Positions 48,201-60,569 of a stretch of 64,000 nt of DNA are shown piece after piece. The number at the start of each line of letters is the position of its first letter. Within the stretch, counting starts at the first letter, position 1. Where the stretch lies: the NCBI RefSeq assembly GCF_945859685.1, contig NC_079147.1, positions 184,371,174 through 184,435,173 on the forward strand, given 5' to 3'. This stretch comes from Eupeodes corollae. Taxonomy: Eukaryota; Arthropoda; Insecta; Diptera; Syrphidae. A program made the position numbers and the translations under genes. The notes beneath the pieces were generated by a model. That model had not been told where the DNA came from and searched no databases. It worked only from the letters and a program-made list of their open reading frames with translations.

Positions 48201-48313
48201 AGGTGGGAGAGGACCTCAACCAACTTGGCGTGCGAAACTGGAGACAGCTAGCTAGGGACCGAGCTGGCTGGAGACGCTTCTTGGTTGAGGCCCAGGTCCG
48301 CCCCGGACTGTAG
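45275..48313 (+). pseudogene. RTE-like ORF2: endonuclease-reverse transcriptase with one internal stop
   Basis: A single reading frame of about 1,010 codons, broken only by a TAG at 45497-45499; the uninterrupted remainder (45623-48313) is 896 codons from its first Met. N-terminal endonuclease (EEP fold): ICTWNVRSLN near 45389, IQEVR before the stop, GDFNAK near 45809, SDHYLV near 46094. Central RT: NKAAGADGITAELFKAA (46831-46881), NYRGISLLN (47011-47037), LFIDFKAAYDSIYREEL (47214-47264, motif A), KGFRQGDALSCDFFNIVLE (47387-47443, motif B) and the catalytic YADD at 47513-47524. C-terminus: RLRWLGHVERMD (48082-48117) and GRRSRGRPRLRWR. Relatives are often annotated in insects as 'craniofacial development protein 2'. 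The stop lies where this family usually has Trp after VR, so a one-base change is likely. It would prevent full-length translation unless read through. Confidence 0.88.
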
Positions 48314-48340
48314 CGCCACCTTAAGTAAGTAAGTAAGTAA

Positions 48341-48353
48341 GCATGGTTATCCA
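48341..48353. repeat. Target-site duplication, 3' copy (RTE-like element)
   Basis: GCATGGTTATCCA, directly after the TAAG tail and identical to 44835-44847. Confidence 0.9.
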
Positions 48354-48445
48354 TTTTGCGATTTCAAAAGAAATGTCATATACAAAAATATTTCATCTTT
48401 TAAATGGCTACCAAGCGAATTATTGCAAGCATCGATTCTTTTGAG

Positions 48446-49900
48446 GTTTATTATTGATTTATTAATAATTTGTTAAATGCTAACGTTAATAATTCTTAAT
48501 GTATATATTTAAAATCTAAAAACTTAAACTGTTGAAAAATATTAATTTGCAGTTTATACTTTTTATATTATCATTTGGTGAATAAATACAAGAGTGAAAT
48601 GTATTATAGAGTTCAATTAATTGATTTAGGGGTCTATGCACATTGCACACAATAGTTTGATCTGCTAAAATTAGTATTCAATGGTTTCTGCAGTCTTATA
48701 CTTGAACGGCTAAGACTAAAGTTTAAACTACCAAGATCTGATGGTCATGAAATCTATCCGTTTATTATTCCAACAATAAAACAAAACTGCAAGTACATCC
48801 AATCATTTGTCAAAGAAGGAAGATTTATGAGAGAAAGTATTTGTGAATAAGGCGGTAACGTTTGAATATCATGAAACCACGGAAGGAATCGTAGACAAAA
48901 AAGGAATAATGTTTTCTGAATGGCTTCGAGTCTTGTGACGTGCATATTTCAAGACTGGTCTCACAAATGAAACAAAAAGTAATTTTAAAACATATCGATC
49001 ACGGAAATCACGGGAAAATCTCTTAATAAAACCCAGAATACTATTTGCTTTTTTAACTATGAAGTTAATATGTTCATTAAATGTTAGTTTAGAATCTAAG
49101 ACAACACCCAAGTCAGAAAACACATATACTCTTCTTAAAAGACAAGAACCGAACATGTTACTAAAAACGATTGGAACTTTTTTACGCGTAAAACTCATGG
49201 TTTTACATTTGTCAACATTTAAAACAAGACGATTATTACTGCACCATTCCCCGAATAATATTAAGGCTTCTTGAAGAGAAGACAGTTAGATGTAGAGTTA
49301 ATTTTTTTTGTATTTTAATGTCATCAGCATATATTAGGAAAGACGAATTTTTGTATATACGGAACCAAGTCATTTATAAATAAAAAAAAAATAGAATAGG
49401 ACCAAAGTGACTACCCTGTGGGACACCAGAATTCACAACAAATGAACTTGAACACTCATTACTAAATTTAACTGTATAACGTCTACCTGGTAAATATGAG
49501 GAGATCTAGTTTATGAAACAGTCGTTAAACCCTTGCTGTGATAGTTTTAAAAATAAATTTTTATATGACACAATTTGTCAAAGGCCTTGCTGAAATCAGT
49601 AAAGATACAATCTACTTGTTTACGTTTTTCAAACACACCTAAAGATAAGGATGTAAAGTGAAACAGATTAGTAACAATTAAACGCTTTTTAACAAAACCA
49701 TGCTGGTTATCACAGATAATTAAACTACAGTGAAAAGAAAAGCTACATACGATTGACTCAAACAGTTTAGGTATCACAGATAGTTTTGCAATAGGTCGGT
49801 AATTCTTTTTTTCGTTTTAGGACCTTTTTTGCGTACTGGTATTATGAAGAAGCTTTTCCAGATAAAAGGAAACAGCGATAACTTGACGAGTATTGGTTTT
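48446..49900 (-). mobile_element. LINE-A non-LTR retrotransposon relic, copy 2
   Basis: Minus-strand blocks match LINE-A copy 1: NYRPIAKLS (near 49785-49805), VIPKLFESIVCSF and QVDCIFTDFSKAFDKLCH (49560-49775), SGVPQGSHFGP near 49400-49430, MSFTRKKVPIVFSNMF to SFVRPVLKYA (48940-49198). The 3' UTR (48446-48790) also matches copy 1 (14090-14390), including TTTAGGGGTCTATGCACA, reversed at 14245-14260. Stops and frameshifts; inactive. The young RTE-like element is inserted just to its left. Confidence 0.8.
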
Positions 49901-49929
49901 TAAGTTTAATTTGTTTAAGAATTAAAGGT

Positions 49930-50640
49930 TTATCTTAATAAATTAGTTCTTTCGCTTTGCTCCACAAAAAAGTCGGTTATCTTATGACTTTTACCCTCCG
50001 AATTGACGATAATAGTCATTCTATCATCGTTTTCAAAGAAGAAAGGTCCAATCAATACTCCAGACCAAAGAGCGCACCAAACAGTGACTTTTTGTGGATT
50101 TAATGGCCTCTCTTCAATTACTTTACAGTTTTTAGAACCTCAAATACTACAAATGTGTTTATTAACATACCCACCGAGTGAGATAGTTGCTTCGTCGCTG
50201 CATAAAATTTTGTTCGAAACATCACCGTCCACCGCCTGTTGTTCATGCACCCACTTGTACTACGACCAACGTTGTGAATGGTCAGCTGGCTTCAGTTTTT
50301 GTGTGAGCTGGGCTATATATGGAAGCAGGTGTAGATCCAAATGCAAAAGACAGTCCTGATTTCTGAGAACGGCGAGGAACCGATACACTTGGGTCATCGG
50401 CAACACTTGTATTTACAGCAACGATATTTTCAGTGGTACGACCGAAACGATGATTTACAGGCCTTTTAATATCTATAACCAATCCAGTCTCTTCAAATTT
50501 GTTTACAATTATACCAGTTGCTTGTACGATAAACTTAAAGTACGATATGTGGCTGTGGCACAATCACCATTTTCGTATTAGGTTTTAACAATTTGTATGC
50601 ATTGTGCGATAGTTAAGCTATCCATTTTCGTATATGTCAA
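49930..50640 (-). mobile_element. Tc1/mariner-type transposase relic (N-terminal and first catalytic part)
   Basis: On the minus strand IIVNKFEETGLVIDIKRPVN (50450-50510) is the helix-turn-helix part, followed by SVADDPSVSVPRRSQKSGLS (50360-50420). Then CSDEATISLGGYVNKHI (50155-50205) carries the first catalytic Asp (usually FSDEA), followed by a tryptophan-rich segment near 50040-50100. Frameshifts break it and the C-terminal third is missing. The complementary C-terminal part of a similar transposase is at 60350-60566 (+). Confidence 0.75.
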
Positions 50641-50699
50641 ACTTTCAACTGAAACAAAAACTAGTTTAACAACTTAGTTTGACAGATGTCAAATTCCAG

Positions 50700-53425
50700 C
50701 CCTTATTTTTGAAACCGCAAAATTGATAAACCGTTACTACTGCATTTAAACGATTTCCTCTTGTCGAATTTAAATCATAGTAACTATATCGATTTGAATT
50801 CAAATCACTTGAAAATTGTCAAAATTCACTTTGTTTTAAGTTAGAAAATAAAATGTGAACGATGCGGATAAATGTGAATTTCAGAATTCCAATTTATATT
50901 TTGAATCGATATCAGTTTCATTGTGTGAGTGAACGTGAAATGTAGAACCTAGCTGTATGATTAGTTTTCACATTTCCCATTACATGGACATCAATAAAAA
51001 TAAGACACTTTAGAACATAACCCTACAAATTGTACCTACAGTTTCCTTCAATTCCTCAATAAATCTAAATAAACGTATACAATGTGAATTTTCGACCGAA
51101 TAGAAAAGAAAATTAAGAAAAGAAGATAACTTTAAATAAAGATTAAGATGTTTAAAGTTAAAGCTAAAAAATGTCTGCAAGTCATTTGGTTGTTAATTTA
51201 GAAGTTAAAAATTGGACTTAAACCACCATCAAGCGTGCTTAGAATTCAGGAGTTTAGTTGAACGTGAAAATAGCAAGGCCTTGATGTATTGTAAATAAAT
51301 ATTAGAAAAAAAATGTAAGTATTATTAACTCTTAAGTCAAAATTAAACAATCTTAGATCAATTTTCAACAAAGTGGGAGCACTTTAATGGACAAACTGTG
51401 TTATGTCCAATTCTAAACACACGTTAATCGTATTGGTTTAGATGAAAGAGCTAAAGAAGAGAGGAAACGTTTCGCTGCTATTCTGAAAACATGTTTTATC
51501 TCTGCCTTCACATGAAATCTGGTTTCTAGTACGTGTGCTGTACAACTGCCCGGCAAAATAATATTACATATGTATTTCAAATCAATTTTTATCATACAAT
51601 TTCTGTCAATATTTTCTCAACAATAAAACAATTTATAAAAATAATTCGACAAAGAATTCTTAGCCAATTTTGTGTCCAAAGAAAAAACCAATTCCAAGCA
51701 TCGGCGGCGCATCATTTCAACTTGTTATTGTTAGTAGCCCATTCTTAGAGGCAGATTCGTTCCTGGTCAAGTCAACAGTGTGTGATAAAATAGTCTCACA
51801 AATTCATCGTGAGTTAAACTTTATCTTCTTCGAAGAGTTAAAATGTTTTCTTTTTTATTTTGTTGTTTCCTCCTTTTCTTTCTTGGTTTTTCTCTTTTGT
51901 CACTTTTTTATCTTTTTGTTTTTTGTTTGCTTTCTTCATTTTCCTTTCAAGTCTCTCAAGTTTCTGTTTCTGTTTCGTTATTCGTTATTTGAAGATTCAA
52001 TTTGGTGATAAAAGAGGATTTTATATCACACTTGGGAATGATATTATTGGCCTTTTATTCAGCATTTATTTAAATTTATTGATTTTATGATTCTATTACT
52101 GTTGTTTTGTTTATTTTCTTATAATTTTTAAATACTTGAGTTGACTTTGACTTTGACTATACGTACGATACGTGTAAAAGACGACGACAAGTATATTGAG
52201 TATCGTGTTCCTTGAGGGTCAGTCAATGCAAGGCAAGTGGCTTATGGTGATGAGTTTTGTGGGTTTAGATTTGGCTACAAGAAGAAAATGAAGATGATGC
52301 CGAAAGAATAAATAAAATAAAATTACTTCTTTAAATTGAGATTGGAGGAGACAGATTTTAAGATACATTTAGTGGAAATGGGATTTTAGAGTATCTAAGA
52401 CTGAAAATGTGTTTTTTTGTTCGATACTTGTTTTGTTTTTAAGTGTGATTTAAAAGATGCCCAAGGAACGACTATATTATATGTACGAGGCAGAGTTGCC
52501 ATGTAAATATTTTAGAGGAAATGGAAAGAAATGCGCGTTAGAAATTTTTTAAAGTTTTGCAAGCATTTTGTTAAACAACTAGGTTATTTTTAAAACTCTT
52601 TTGTAGAGCAAAATTTAAATTAAAAAACGGTATACATTTAAACAAAAATGGTTTGATGCAGAGAACCTTTACTTTAACCTGCATGGCGGCTCTTCATATA
52701 TGAGCCAAACCGTTTTTTTTGTCGATATTTTCCAGTTTTTAATCAATTCTGTTTTTTTGTGCATACAGTTTGGAATAAGGAACATAAACGCTGTAAATTT
52801 TATTGATAAACGCAGTCTATGAACGAGCTTCGACAATAATTTTTCCGTCAAACTTGTCACAAAGGGTGCAGAATGAGAAACGCTTGTTTGAGAAATTCAA
52901 ATTTGTATACATAAAAACATAAAAATAAAATGTAGTGTTTGAAAAAATAGATGTACCAGTAAAGTAAATAATATAAATGTTATTGACAATGTGAATTTTT
53001 TCGATTTTATGAAGTAAGAAGTACTTATAAGTTGAGAAAACGGTTTGGATCAAATACGGCACACCATGCAGAAACATAGGTTGAATCAAATACGGCACAC
53101 CATGCAGAAGTATACGTTCATTTGAACCAACATGCAATAAGAGCACAAATGTTGAATATTTTTTTGTATCTACATTAATTCAAAACAAACTGCTGGCAAC
53201 ACTCATAATTACTTTTTAATTACTTTATTTTACAACTTCCAGTATATTGCCCTAGGTCAAGCTCAACAAGGGTATTCATATATAAGTAATTGTATTTACA
53301 ATAGGATTCAAACGATGGTGATAATTTAATTGGAATACGTTGTAGATAACATATTACTATAAAAGTGTATTTTTTTTATTTTTTATAAAATTGCAGTTTC
53401 ATGAGTGAATGTAAGGTAAAGAGCT
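50700..53425. other. AT-rich intergenic stretch with simple sequence
   Basis: No gene supported. T-rich tracts (51840-52000) give Phe-rich frames. A 35-bp tandem duplication (TCAAATACGGCACACCATGC unit) lies at 53049-53110. Confidence 0.4.
53049..53110. repeat. Tandem duplication of a ~35-bp unit
   Basis: TCAAATACGGCACACCATGC followed by AGAA occurs twice in tandem (53049-53072 and 53085-53108), separated by a diverged spacer. Confidence 0.6.
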
Positions 53426-53429
53426 AAAA

Positions 53430-55359
53430 ATGTTCATATTTGAATTTCGTAGTTATTTATACATTACAGAATTCAGATATGGACCCATATATGTTTTACG
53501 GAGGTATCCATACTACTATACAAAATATTTCGAAAACAGCAGTGACGAAGATTTTTCAGAAGATGAGCACTGGGAGAACAGATGCAAAAATCTTCCGCCT
53601 CTATTTATTCTAGAGTCTGCTGAATCCAATTGGGAATTAGAAGATAACATTCCTCTATCCCTCAAACAGATGTGCGAGAGCTGAAAAAACCCAGAGGCGA
53701 GATGGGTTTTTGGAAAAAGGTGATAATGGAACAGCATTCACAGGTGATACGACATTACCAGAAGAAACAAGGAGCTTGGTTACGCCAATACGATTCTACA
53801 AGTACTTGTTTACAGAGGAAATGTTCAAATATATAGAACAAGAAACAATGAGATATTCCTGTGAAAAAAGTCCCGAAAAAATTGCGCATATAACAGCAAT
53901 GGAACTTGAACAGTTTGTTGGAATATGCCTTTACATGTCCATTGTACAGTTACTATCAACTAGGTTTCATTGGAATGAAAGACTAGGCGACCCAAAAATT
54001 TACTCTGTAATGGCATGTAACCGGTTCGAGGAAATAAAAAGGTTCATACATTTAAACACCAACTCGACGCAATTACCCAAAGGACAACCAGGACATGATC
54101 CCCTTCATAAAATGAGACCATTCTTGGACCAAACAAGGCAGAGACTCCTTATTGGCCCTAGAGAAGAATATATGGCAGTAGATGAACAAATAATACCAAC
54201 CAAAAGAAGATAATCTATGCGGCAATACAACAAACAAAAAAAACACCCAAATGAGGATATACAAATTTTGTTTTCAGTGGTAGCTCTTGGTTCAGCTACG
54301 ATTTTAACTTTATACTGGAGCCAAGGAACGTGTACAATTTTTAACCGATTTGCCAAAGATTAGTACATCCACTGACGTTGTTGTTTGACTGGCGAGAACT
54401 ATTTCCGACGGATTCAACTACAAATTGTTCTTTGACAACTGGTACACGTCCTTACCGCTGTTGACTTATCTGGCAAAGAAAGCGATTTTACTGCAAGGAA
54501 CAATAAAAGTCAATTGGATTCCGGGTCATAAAGTTTGTACCGAAAAGGAATTGAAAAAAAAGAAAGAGGTGCAACTGTGGAAAAATTGGGGACAGTTGAT
54601 AACCTGGATATTTCTGTGGTAACTTGGTTTGACAACAGAATTGTGAACCTTGCTTCGACATGTCGGCAGCAAACCGTCTTCTGAAACCGTCTAAGCTTCA
54701 GCAAGAAGAGAAAAAAGCTACTAGACTGTATCATGTCCAAAAGCAGTCATGACTTATAATCGGCAGATGGGTGGAGTTGGATCTGTTGGATACTATAGAA
54801 CATAAATTAGATCAACAAAATTTTACCACAGAATATTCTTCCACATAATCGACATGACATGATGGTTCTGAGCCGTGGATGCCACTAGCAGATTTCAAGT
54901 GCACGGTAGCCAAAGATCTATAACATGCCAGCAAAATAAGTACAACTAACGACGCTCTTATGTCATGGAGAATAATCTACAATTGAAGAAATTGAAAGGA
55001 CCTGTTACCATAATGGCATCGCAGGATGTTCGATTAGATCACCTTCCTGTTTGGACCACAAGACAGCGGTGTAAGGTTCCAGACTGCCATTGAAGATGTT
55101 ATGTGGAGTGCCGAAAATGTAAAGTAAATCTTTGCTTGAATGAGAGAAGACAGTGCTTCACGATATTCAATACATCATTTTTTTGAATAAATAGTTGATT
55201 TAATTTATTGACATTTTTTTTTTACTTTTCTGCTCAATTTTTTTGCACTTTTTTTTTCAAAAAAATCTAAATTCCTGGAACACGTGTTTTTTAAAATTAT
55301 AATTACCCATCACATATATTTTTTTCATGAAGAAAAAAAATCATGCAGTAAGGGGTTAA
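53430..55359 (+). mobile_element. piggyBac-like DNA transposon relic
   Basis: A 167-codon frame (53710-54213) covers the N-terminal half of a piggyBac/PGBD transposase: FYKYLFTEEMFKYIEQETMR, FVGICLYMSIVQL, NRFEEIKRFIHLN, then DPLHKMRPFLD and the first catalytic-Asp motif MAVDEQIIPTKRR (54170-54210). After stops, KLFFDNWYTSLPLLTYLAKK (54428-54488) carries the next conserved Asp region. A cysteine-rich tail (RCKVPDCH, CRKCKVNLCLNERRQC; 55068-55160) marks the C-terminal zinc-binding domain. A preceding 84-codon frame (53430-53684) is acidic, as piggyBac N-termini often are. The putative right end is ...GCAGTAAGGGG followed by TTAA (55356-55359). No left terminal repeat was recognised. Several stops; inactive. 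Confidence 0.85.
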
Positions 55360-55419
55360 AGCAAGAAAGACATCATTTCCACTTTAACAAATCCTAAGAA
55401 AATTCAACTCTTCTTTTTT

Positions 55420-55690
55420 TAAGAAATTTTATGAAGCCGCATATAAGCATTACAAGAAGAGGAGGCAATATTATCAGCAAAATTTAGTTATACTTAGCAC
55501 GTCTTCAGATTTCTAGGAAGCTGCAGAAACCGTAAATAGGAAAAAAAACAAGACCGGTTCCTCGTTGCGAGCTACAATTTACAACGAGACTATTTTGAAT
55601 AGCCCGGAAAAGCTCCGGGAGATGACCGAATACCAGTGAAGTTCTACAAGAACTTTACGAATTTGTGTTTGCATTTGCAAAGGAATTAAA
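55420..55690 (+). mobile_element. Possible LINE fragment (pre-RT region)
   Basis: The translation KKFYEAAYKHYKKRRQYYQQ, then EAAETVNRKKNKTGSS and NSPEKLREMTEYQ, resembles the linker between endonuclease and RT in LINEs. It is short and has no diagnostic motif. Confidence 0.3.
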
Positions 55691-55699
55691 TCATTGAAT

Positions 55700-56400
55700 A
55701 ATCTTGTTATAAAAGTTATTCACATGATTTAGCTGGGATAACGTACTGCAGAATGAGTATCCTCGCCGAGTCCATTAGGGGAGCACAAAATATCTTTATG
55801 TCAGAGTTTCACAAAAAAAGCCTGAAAATGATTTTCACTTAAAACTTACTTACAGAAGGCAGGTGAGTAAGTTGTTTGAGCCAAACAACACATTTCAATA
55901 TTATTTCCCTACATTGCGTTGATTAATCATAAGGTGACTGAATTTAATCCGTGGATGTATTGTACTGACTTTTTGACGAAGTTTCGAGTGAGATATGTTT
56001 GATGCTTTTGAAAAAACCTATAGTTTAGAAAAGAAAGCACGACAGTACTGATAGATTTTTGTAACAAATCAGTCAAATATCTACTCAATTAACAAAATGC
56101 TTATAAATTTAGTTCTTAATTAAGTTAAGTCATGAGTGAGTTCGAGACTTAAAACTGAGTTTTAACGATGTAAAGTTGAAAATTTTCCAGTTCAATACAA
56201 TTTTTAAATATTAAGGTTATAAAAAAAGACTTACGGTTTGTGTGATTTTAAAATTTACTCATTGGTCTTTATTTACATACCTGAAAAAAAAGAAATGAAT
56301 TCATTAGAAATATGAAGTTTAGTACCATAAGGAAAATAAAATAGAAACGAGTTAAGTTGATATTTTGCCTTGAAATTGGCGGCTATGTTTGACAATTTGT
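55700..56400. other. AT-rich stretch, no gene
   Basis: No recognisable features. Confidence 0.4.
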
Positions 56401-56402
56401 TT

Positions 56403-58340
56403 TTAGATAAGATAAACCTTTATTTATTAAAAACGATACATAGTAATTTACAATAGAAAAAACAAAAACTTACAAGCATCTCATCTCAAATTTACATTGA
56501 GAAAAAAGAGTATACAATTATGGAATATAAAATAAAGAACATTATATAAAAAATATTACAAAAATGTGATCAACTTTTTAAATGTTGTTTTGTTAAAGTT
56601 GCAAATTAACTTAAAAAAGAAAAAGAATAGTTAACAATAAATATGAGTAACATTGAAAAAAGAAAACAATTAACAATTTGATATTTTAAATGATTGTTCA
56701 AAATATTTAGGTTTAATTTCTTTTAACTGAAAACCGAAGATGGTGAAGAAGAAGGTTTCGGAGAATATGGACTTTTAGTTTAGATAAAACGGAAAAAGGT
56801 GAACTCTAGGTGGTTCAAGTAATGGAACATTGGGGCTTTAAGTTGATCTAAAACAAAACTTTTTTTCTTTTCTTATTTAAGTAGATACTTCAAAACAGAC
56901 TCAAATAAGAATTTCTGTCATGATATGCATGGGAGACATAGCGTACCAGCAATTTCAACCATACTCTCTGTTCAAAACACGTACACATTCTTCCCACGAA
57001 AAGAAGCTTTTATTAAAATGAATTCTACGGATTTCTTGTAAAATAGGACTAGGGTTAACCTCTAAATTTCTAACACATATTTGCGGAAGACCGAAATCAA
57101 CATATATGGCGTGATTAAGAGTGCTACGCGGCAGCCGGAAGATTCTTAAAAAAAATTATCTTTGAAAAACTTCCATATCCACTTGATTAACATAACAAAA
57201 GCAACTGTTTAAGGTAGCCTCAAAAACCTTAAATTTTGATGTAGGGTCCACGAAGCTTCTTGAAAAAATGTTACCACATCGAGTTTATTGCTGATTTGGC
57301 TAGCACCAGTTTCTCTTTAATATGATTTTTGATGTTCAAATTATGAGTGATAGCAAAACCAAGATATTTTTACTCGCTGACAACTTAAATAGCGGTACTT
57401 TCTAATTTCCAATTTCTTACATTATTATCTGAACGGTTTTGAGGTTTAAAAATCATAATTTTAGATTTAGAAATGTTAATATTGTTTAAGTTTATCTGAA
57501 GCTGTAATGTCAGTGGGTTATCAGAGAATACCAAGGTCAACAGCATAGAGCAAAATCTTCAAAGATAAATCGCCATAGTTGAAGCCTCCCGGTAATTTAC
57601 TTTCAATATCATTGATAAAAAGAGCGAACATCAACGGACTCAATGTACAGCCTTGTGGAACACCTGTTTCGGTTTCGAAGGATTTTGACGTAGATATACC
57701 ATTACAAACCATTGCAGACGTGTTTAATAAAAGTTGTTCATAAATCCGAATAAATTTGGTTGAAAGACCAATAATTGCTGGCTTATATAAAAGTGATCTT
57801 CGGTTGATGGTATCAAAAGCAGCTTTAAAGTCGAAGAAAAAGTGTGTAGGGGCCTGGCAACGCTTGTAAGAGCAAAACTTTGTTCAATCGTTGAAAGGCC
57901 CGCCCGGAAACCAGCCTTATATCAACTTATTAAATTATTTCTTTCAATCAAATTCACAAGCCTAATGTACAACATTTGAGCAAACAGTTTTGTTAGTGAG
58001 CTCAGAACTGAAATGCCTCTATAATTTTCTGGTGAACTTGGGCTGCCCTTTTTAAATACAGGAAATATTGTAGCCAAACGAAAGTAGCTTGGAAATTTCT
58101 CTTCTGGAAACATTTTGTTTAGTAACCCCAACACACGTTCGAGAAATTCAGGAGTTGAATTCTATAAGTTCATAGACAGGTGGCTCTGCTATTGATAAGG
58201 AGTTAGGATTGTCAAAAAAGCACATTGCATCTTCTCCAAATATTGTTTCGATAAATTTAAGTTCCTCCAAGTATCTCTTCATATAAATGTTATTTTCTCG
58301 AATTTATTTGCATAAATTTACTTTTGTTTTCGAAAAGTGA
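56403..58340 (-). mobile_element. L2/CR1-like LINE relic, minus strand
   Basis: Minus-strand blocks: LATIFPVFKKGSPSSPENYR with GISVLSSLTKLF (57990-58080), a motif A region with FFFDFKAAFDTINRRSLL near 57800-57850, then TGVPQGCTLSPLMFALFIND (57605-57680) and LLYAVDLGIL (57525-57555), the YADDL box with one Asp replaced by Val. The left (3') end reads, on the minus strand, AATAAAGGTTTATCTTATCT, typical of LINE tails with short repeats. Stops separate the blocks. Confidence 0.75.
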
Positions 58341-59135
58341 TGTTTGACAAATGTCAGCTCTAATTGGCAAGTAATTTAATGAAGGGGGTTGATTTGCTTA
58401 AAGGTTATTAAGTAGTTTTATCGGCTATGAGAATACCTACCTATTATCATATAGGATAAAGAACTAAATGAATAAACAAAAAGTAATCAACAAACTACTT
58501 TTTACTATACTGATAAGATGGATGACGGAAATCATACCACGGTCAATTTCCCGAGCACTTACACCCAGACAAAAGATTATCATCTCTCGTAACTTTCTGA
58601 CTCTCGTTCCAGCAAACGTACCCGTAAAACCCAGGTTACGACTTAACCTACAAATGGCAACTGGTCAACATTAACACAGTACGTTCACACCAACAGAAAA
58701 GCTGTTAATCGATTTCATTGAAGCAGACTTCTCAGAGATGAGTTCTGTCGTGGGTTTAAAAGAAAAGATCACTGAGGTAATCTCCAATTACAAAATAGCA
58801 GATCGGTTTAATAATTGTATAATTTTATCGAGGCCGTCCGGGGGGAGTGCTTAGGGGACTAGAACTAGACTTCTCCAAAGTTCAAATACACTCTAATACG
58901 AAATGTCGAAATAGTTTGAAATGATTCAATCTAGGAACTATGTCAACCTAGGTAAAAGCATTCTTGTGTCATAAAATATGCCAAGACTCTTATACTATAA
59001 TAAGAAATGATAAACTTCAAGGGATTGCAATCACCGTAACACCTTATAGAGTACCAAATCGTTAACTGGCAGTCTTCCCGTATTCCAGGTATTTTCCTCA
59101 GTTTAAGTACCAGTATCATACAAAAACGCCAAGAG
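58341..59135. other. Intergenic stretch, no confident gene
   Basis: A 68-codon plus frame (58468-58674) and following sequence have mildly coding-like composition (FTPTEKLLIDFIEADFSEMS near 58690-58750) and might be decayed element sequence. I recognise no family. Confidence 0.3.
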
Positions 59136-59139
59136 AAAA

Positions 59140-60190
59140 AAGCCTGATAGGTTCCGGTTTGGCATCAGGCCCTCTTATCGAAAATGAGTGCTTTTGGTTT
59201 TCACGAATCCTTGCTTCATTGGATTAGTAATTACCTTTCGGATCGTTCAATACTAGTTGTATTAGATGGATTCATGTCTGAAAACCACAAACTAAAAGCT
59301 GGTGTGCCTCAGGGCTCTGTTCTGTTTCCAACACTCTTTCTAATTTTTGTTAATGATCTCCTGTTTGTAACTTTTGACGATAGCACTCTTAGCTTTTTAT
59401 ATACGTTTCCAGGCTTACATCCCTCTTCTTCGGATGTGGAACTGGATTATGATAAGTTCATTACATTCCGACCTTAACAGAATTGTGCAATGGGGATCAA
59501 AAAACTCTGGGAAATTTAATGCTTCGAAAACCCAATGATGTCTTGTATCGTTGAAGCGGGATATACCCCCCTTGCTATTATTCATAGATGGCACTTGCAT
59601 TGAGGGGACTGGACATCTTGATATTCTCGGTATGTTTGGGTTTTTTAAGACGATGCAAGAAGTTTTTCTCCCCCTCTGATCTGGCTGTTATTTAATAGAC
59701 TTATATACGTCCAAAGCTTGAGTATAACTGCCATATCTAAGCTGGTGCTCCTGCAGCTTACTTAAGCCTCTTGGACAGCATTGAACGCAGAGCATTTAAA
59801 TCAAATAGTAATAACACCATCATGTGATCATTTACGTTGCTTGAACATCGCCGTAAAGTTTCTTGTCTCACACTTTTTACCGTTATTTTAACGGAGAAAT
59901 AGCCAGCTGCATTCCTTCCTTTAAACAGTTCAAACGTAATACTCGCGTTTCTAGGAATGCTCATCAAAAAACCCTCGAGCCCAACTTAGGTCATACTGTC
60001 AAGTACAGTTATTCATTCTTTAGCCGTACTAAGCGAATGTGGAATGCCTTACCACACTTTGTTTTTCCCAGCCACTGAAATATTCGGGAATTGAAAACCA
60101 ATGTGCACCGACACCTTCTTTCAACCTTAATCTCCTCTTCCTAGTGCCCACACTCTGTCTTTACATAAGGCGTAGTAATATCACCTTGAG
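59140..60190 (+). mobile_element. LINE-D relic, copy 4, plus strand
   Basis: Blocks in order: FGFHESLLHWISNYLSDRS (59190-59245), AGVPQGSVLFPTLFLIFVND (59300-59358, motif B), a DDSTLSFLY box (59378-59405) with the FA lost, then after frameshifts SLFYRYFNGEIASCIPSF-like sequence (59865-59925) and YSFFSRTKRMWNALP (60010-60052). Matches LINE-D copies at 7100, 23705 and 31960. Inactive. Confidence 0.8.
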
Positions 60191-60349
60191 TGTGAGCTTA
60201 TTATACAAAAAAAGCTCATGTGAGGGCGCTAAAATCGGCGTATTTGGATCAGGCAAGTGGCCAGGCCATCATCGTCAATGGCGAAAGCTAAAAGTCAAAG
60301 ATAACCAACAAGAGTGACCCGAATAAGTGGTAAGGATACCGAAAACATA

Positions 60350-60566
60350 TTGTTTCAAAAGAATGGCGCTACGAGCCACACAGCTTAAGACACAATCGAT
60401 ATTCTGCGCGAGCGGGTTTATGGCATGGTTATGGCCACGAAGCATGACTTGGCTACCAAGATCGTGTGATTTGACCCCCCAAATATTTTCTTTTGGGACT
60501 GTCTTGAAAAAAAGTTCATACTTACGTACATTAATTTGGCCCATTTTACAAAAAGGGGAATCAATT
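60350..60566 (+). mobile_element. Tc1/mariner-type transposase relic (C-terminal catalytic part)
   Basis: Frames here read NGATSHTA near 60361-60385, DTIDILRERVYGMV near 60391-60430, and PRSCDLTP (60453-60476) followed by a hydrophobic-aromatic stretch. These match the second and third catalytic regions of the transposase type whose N-terminal half is at 49930-50640. Stops and frameshifts are present. Confidence 0.65.
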
Positions 60567-60569
60567 GAA

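Larger units (their letters stand above)
44848..48340 (+). mobile_element. Young RTE-like non-LTR retrotransposon, near-complete
   Basis: Bounded by the identical 13-bp direct repeat GCATGGTTATCCA (44835-44847 and 48341-48353), a target-site duplication. The element is about 3.5 kb, clearly GC-richer than its surroundings, and ends in a (TAAG)n/(AAGT)n microsatellite tail (48321-48340) only a few bases after the ORF2 stop, as RTE-type elements with minimal 3' UTRs do. It carries one endonuclease-RT ORF. Older relics of the family are at 3437-4440, 15270-15634 and 20578-21461. The intact duplications and long open frame mark it as the youngest insertion recognised here. Confidence 0.9.
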
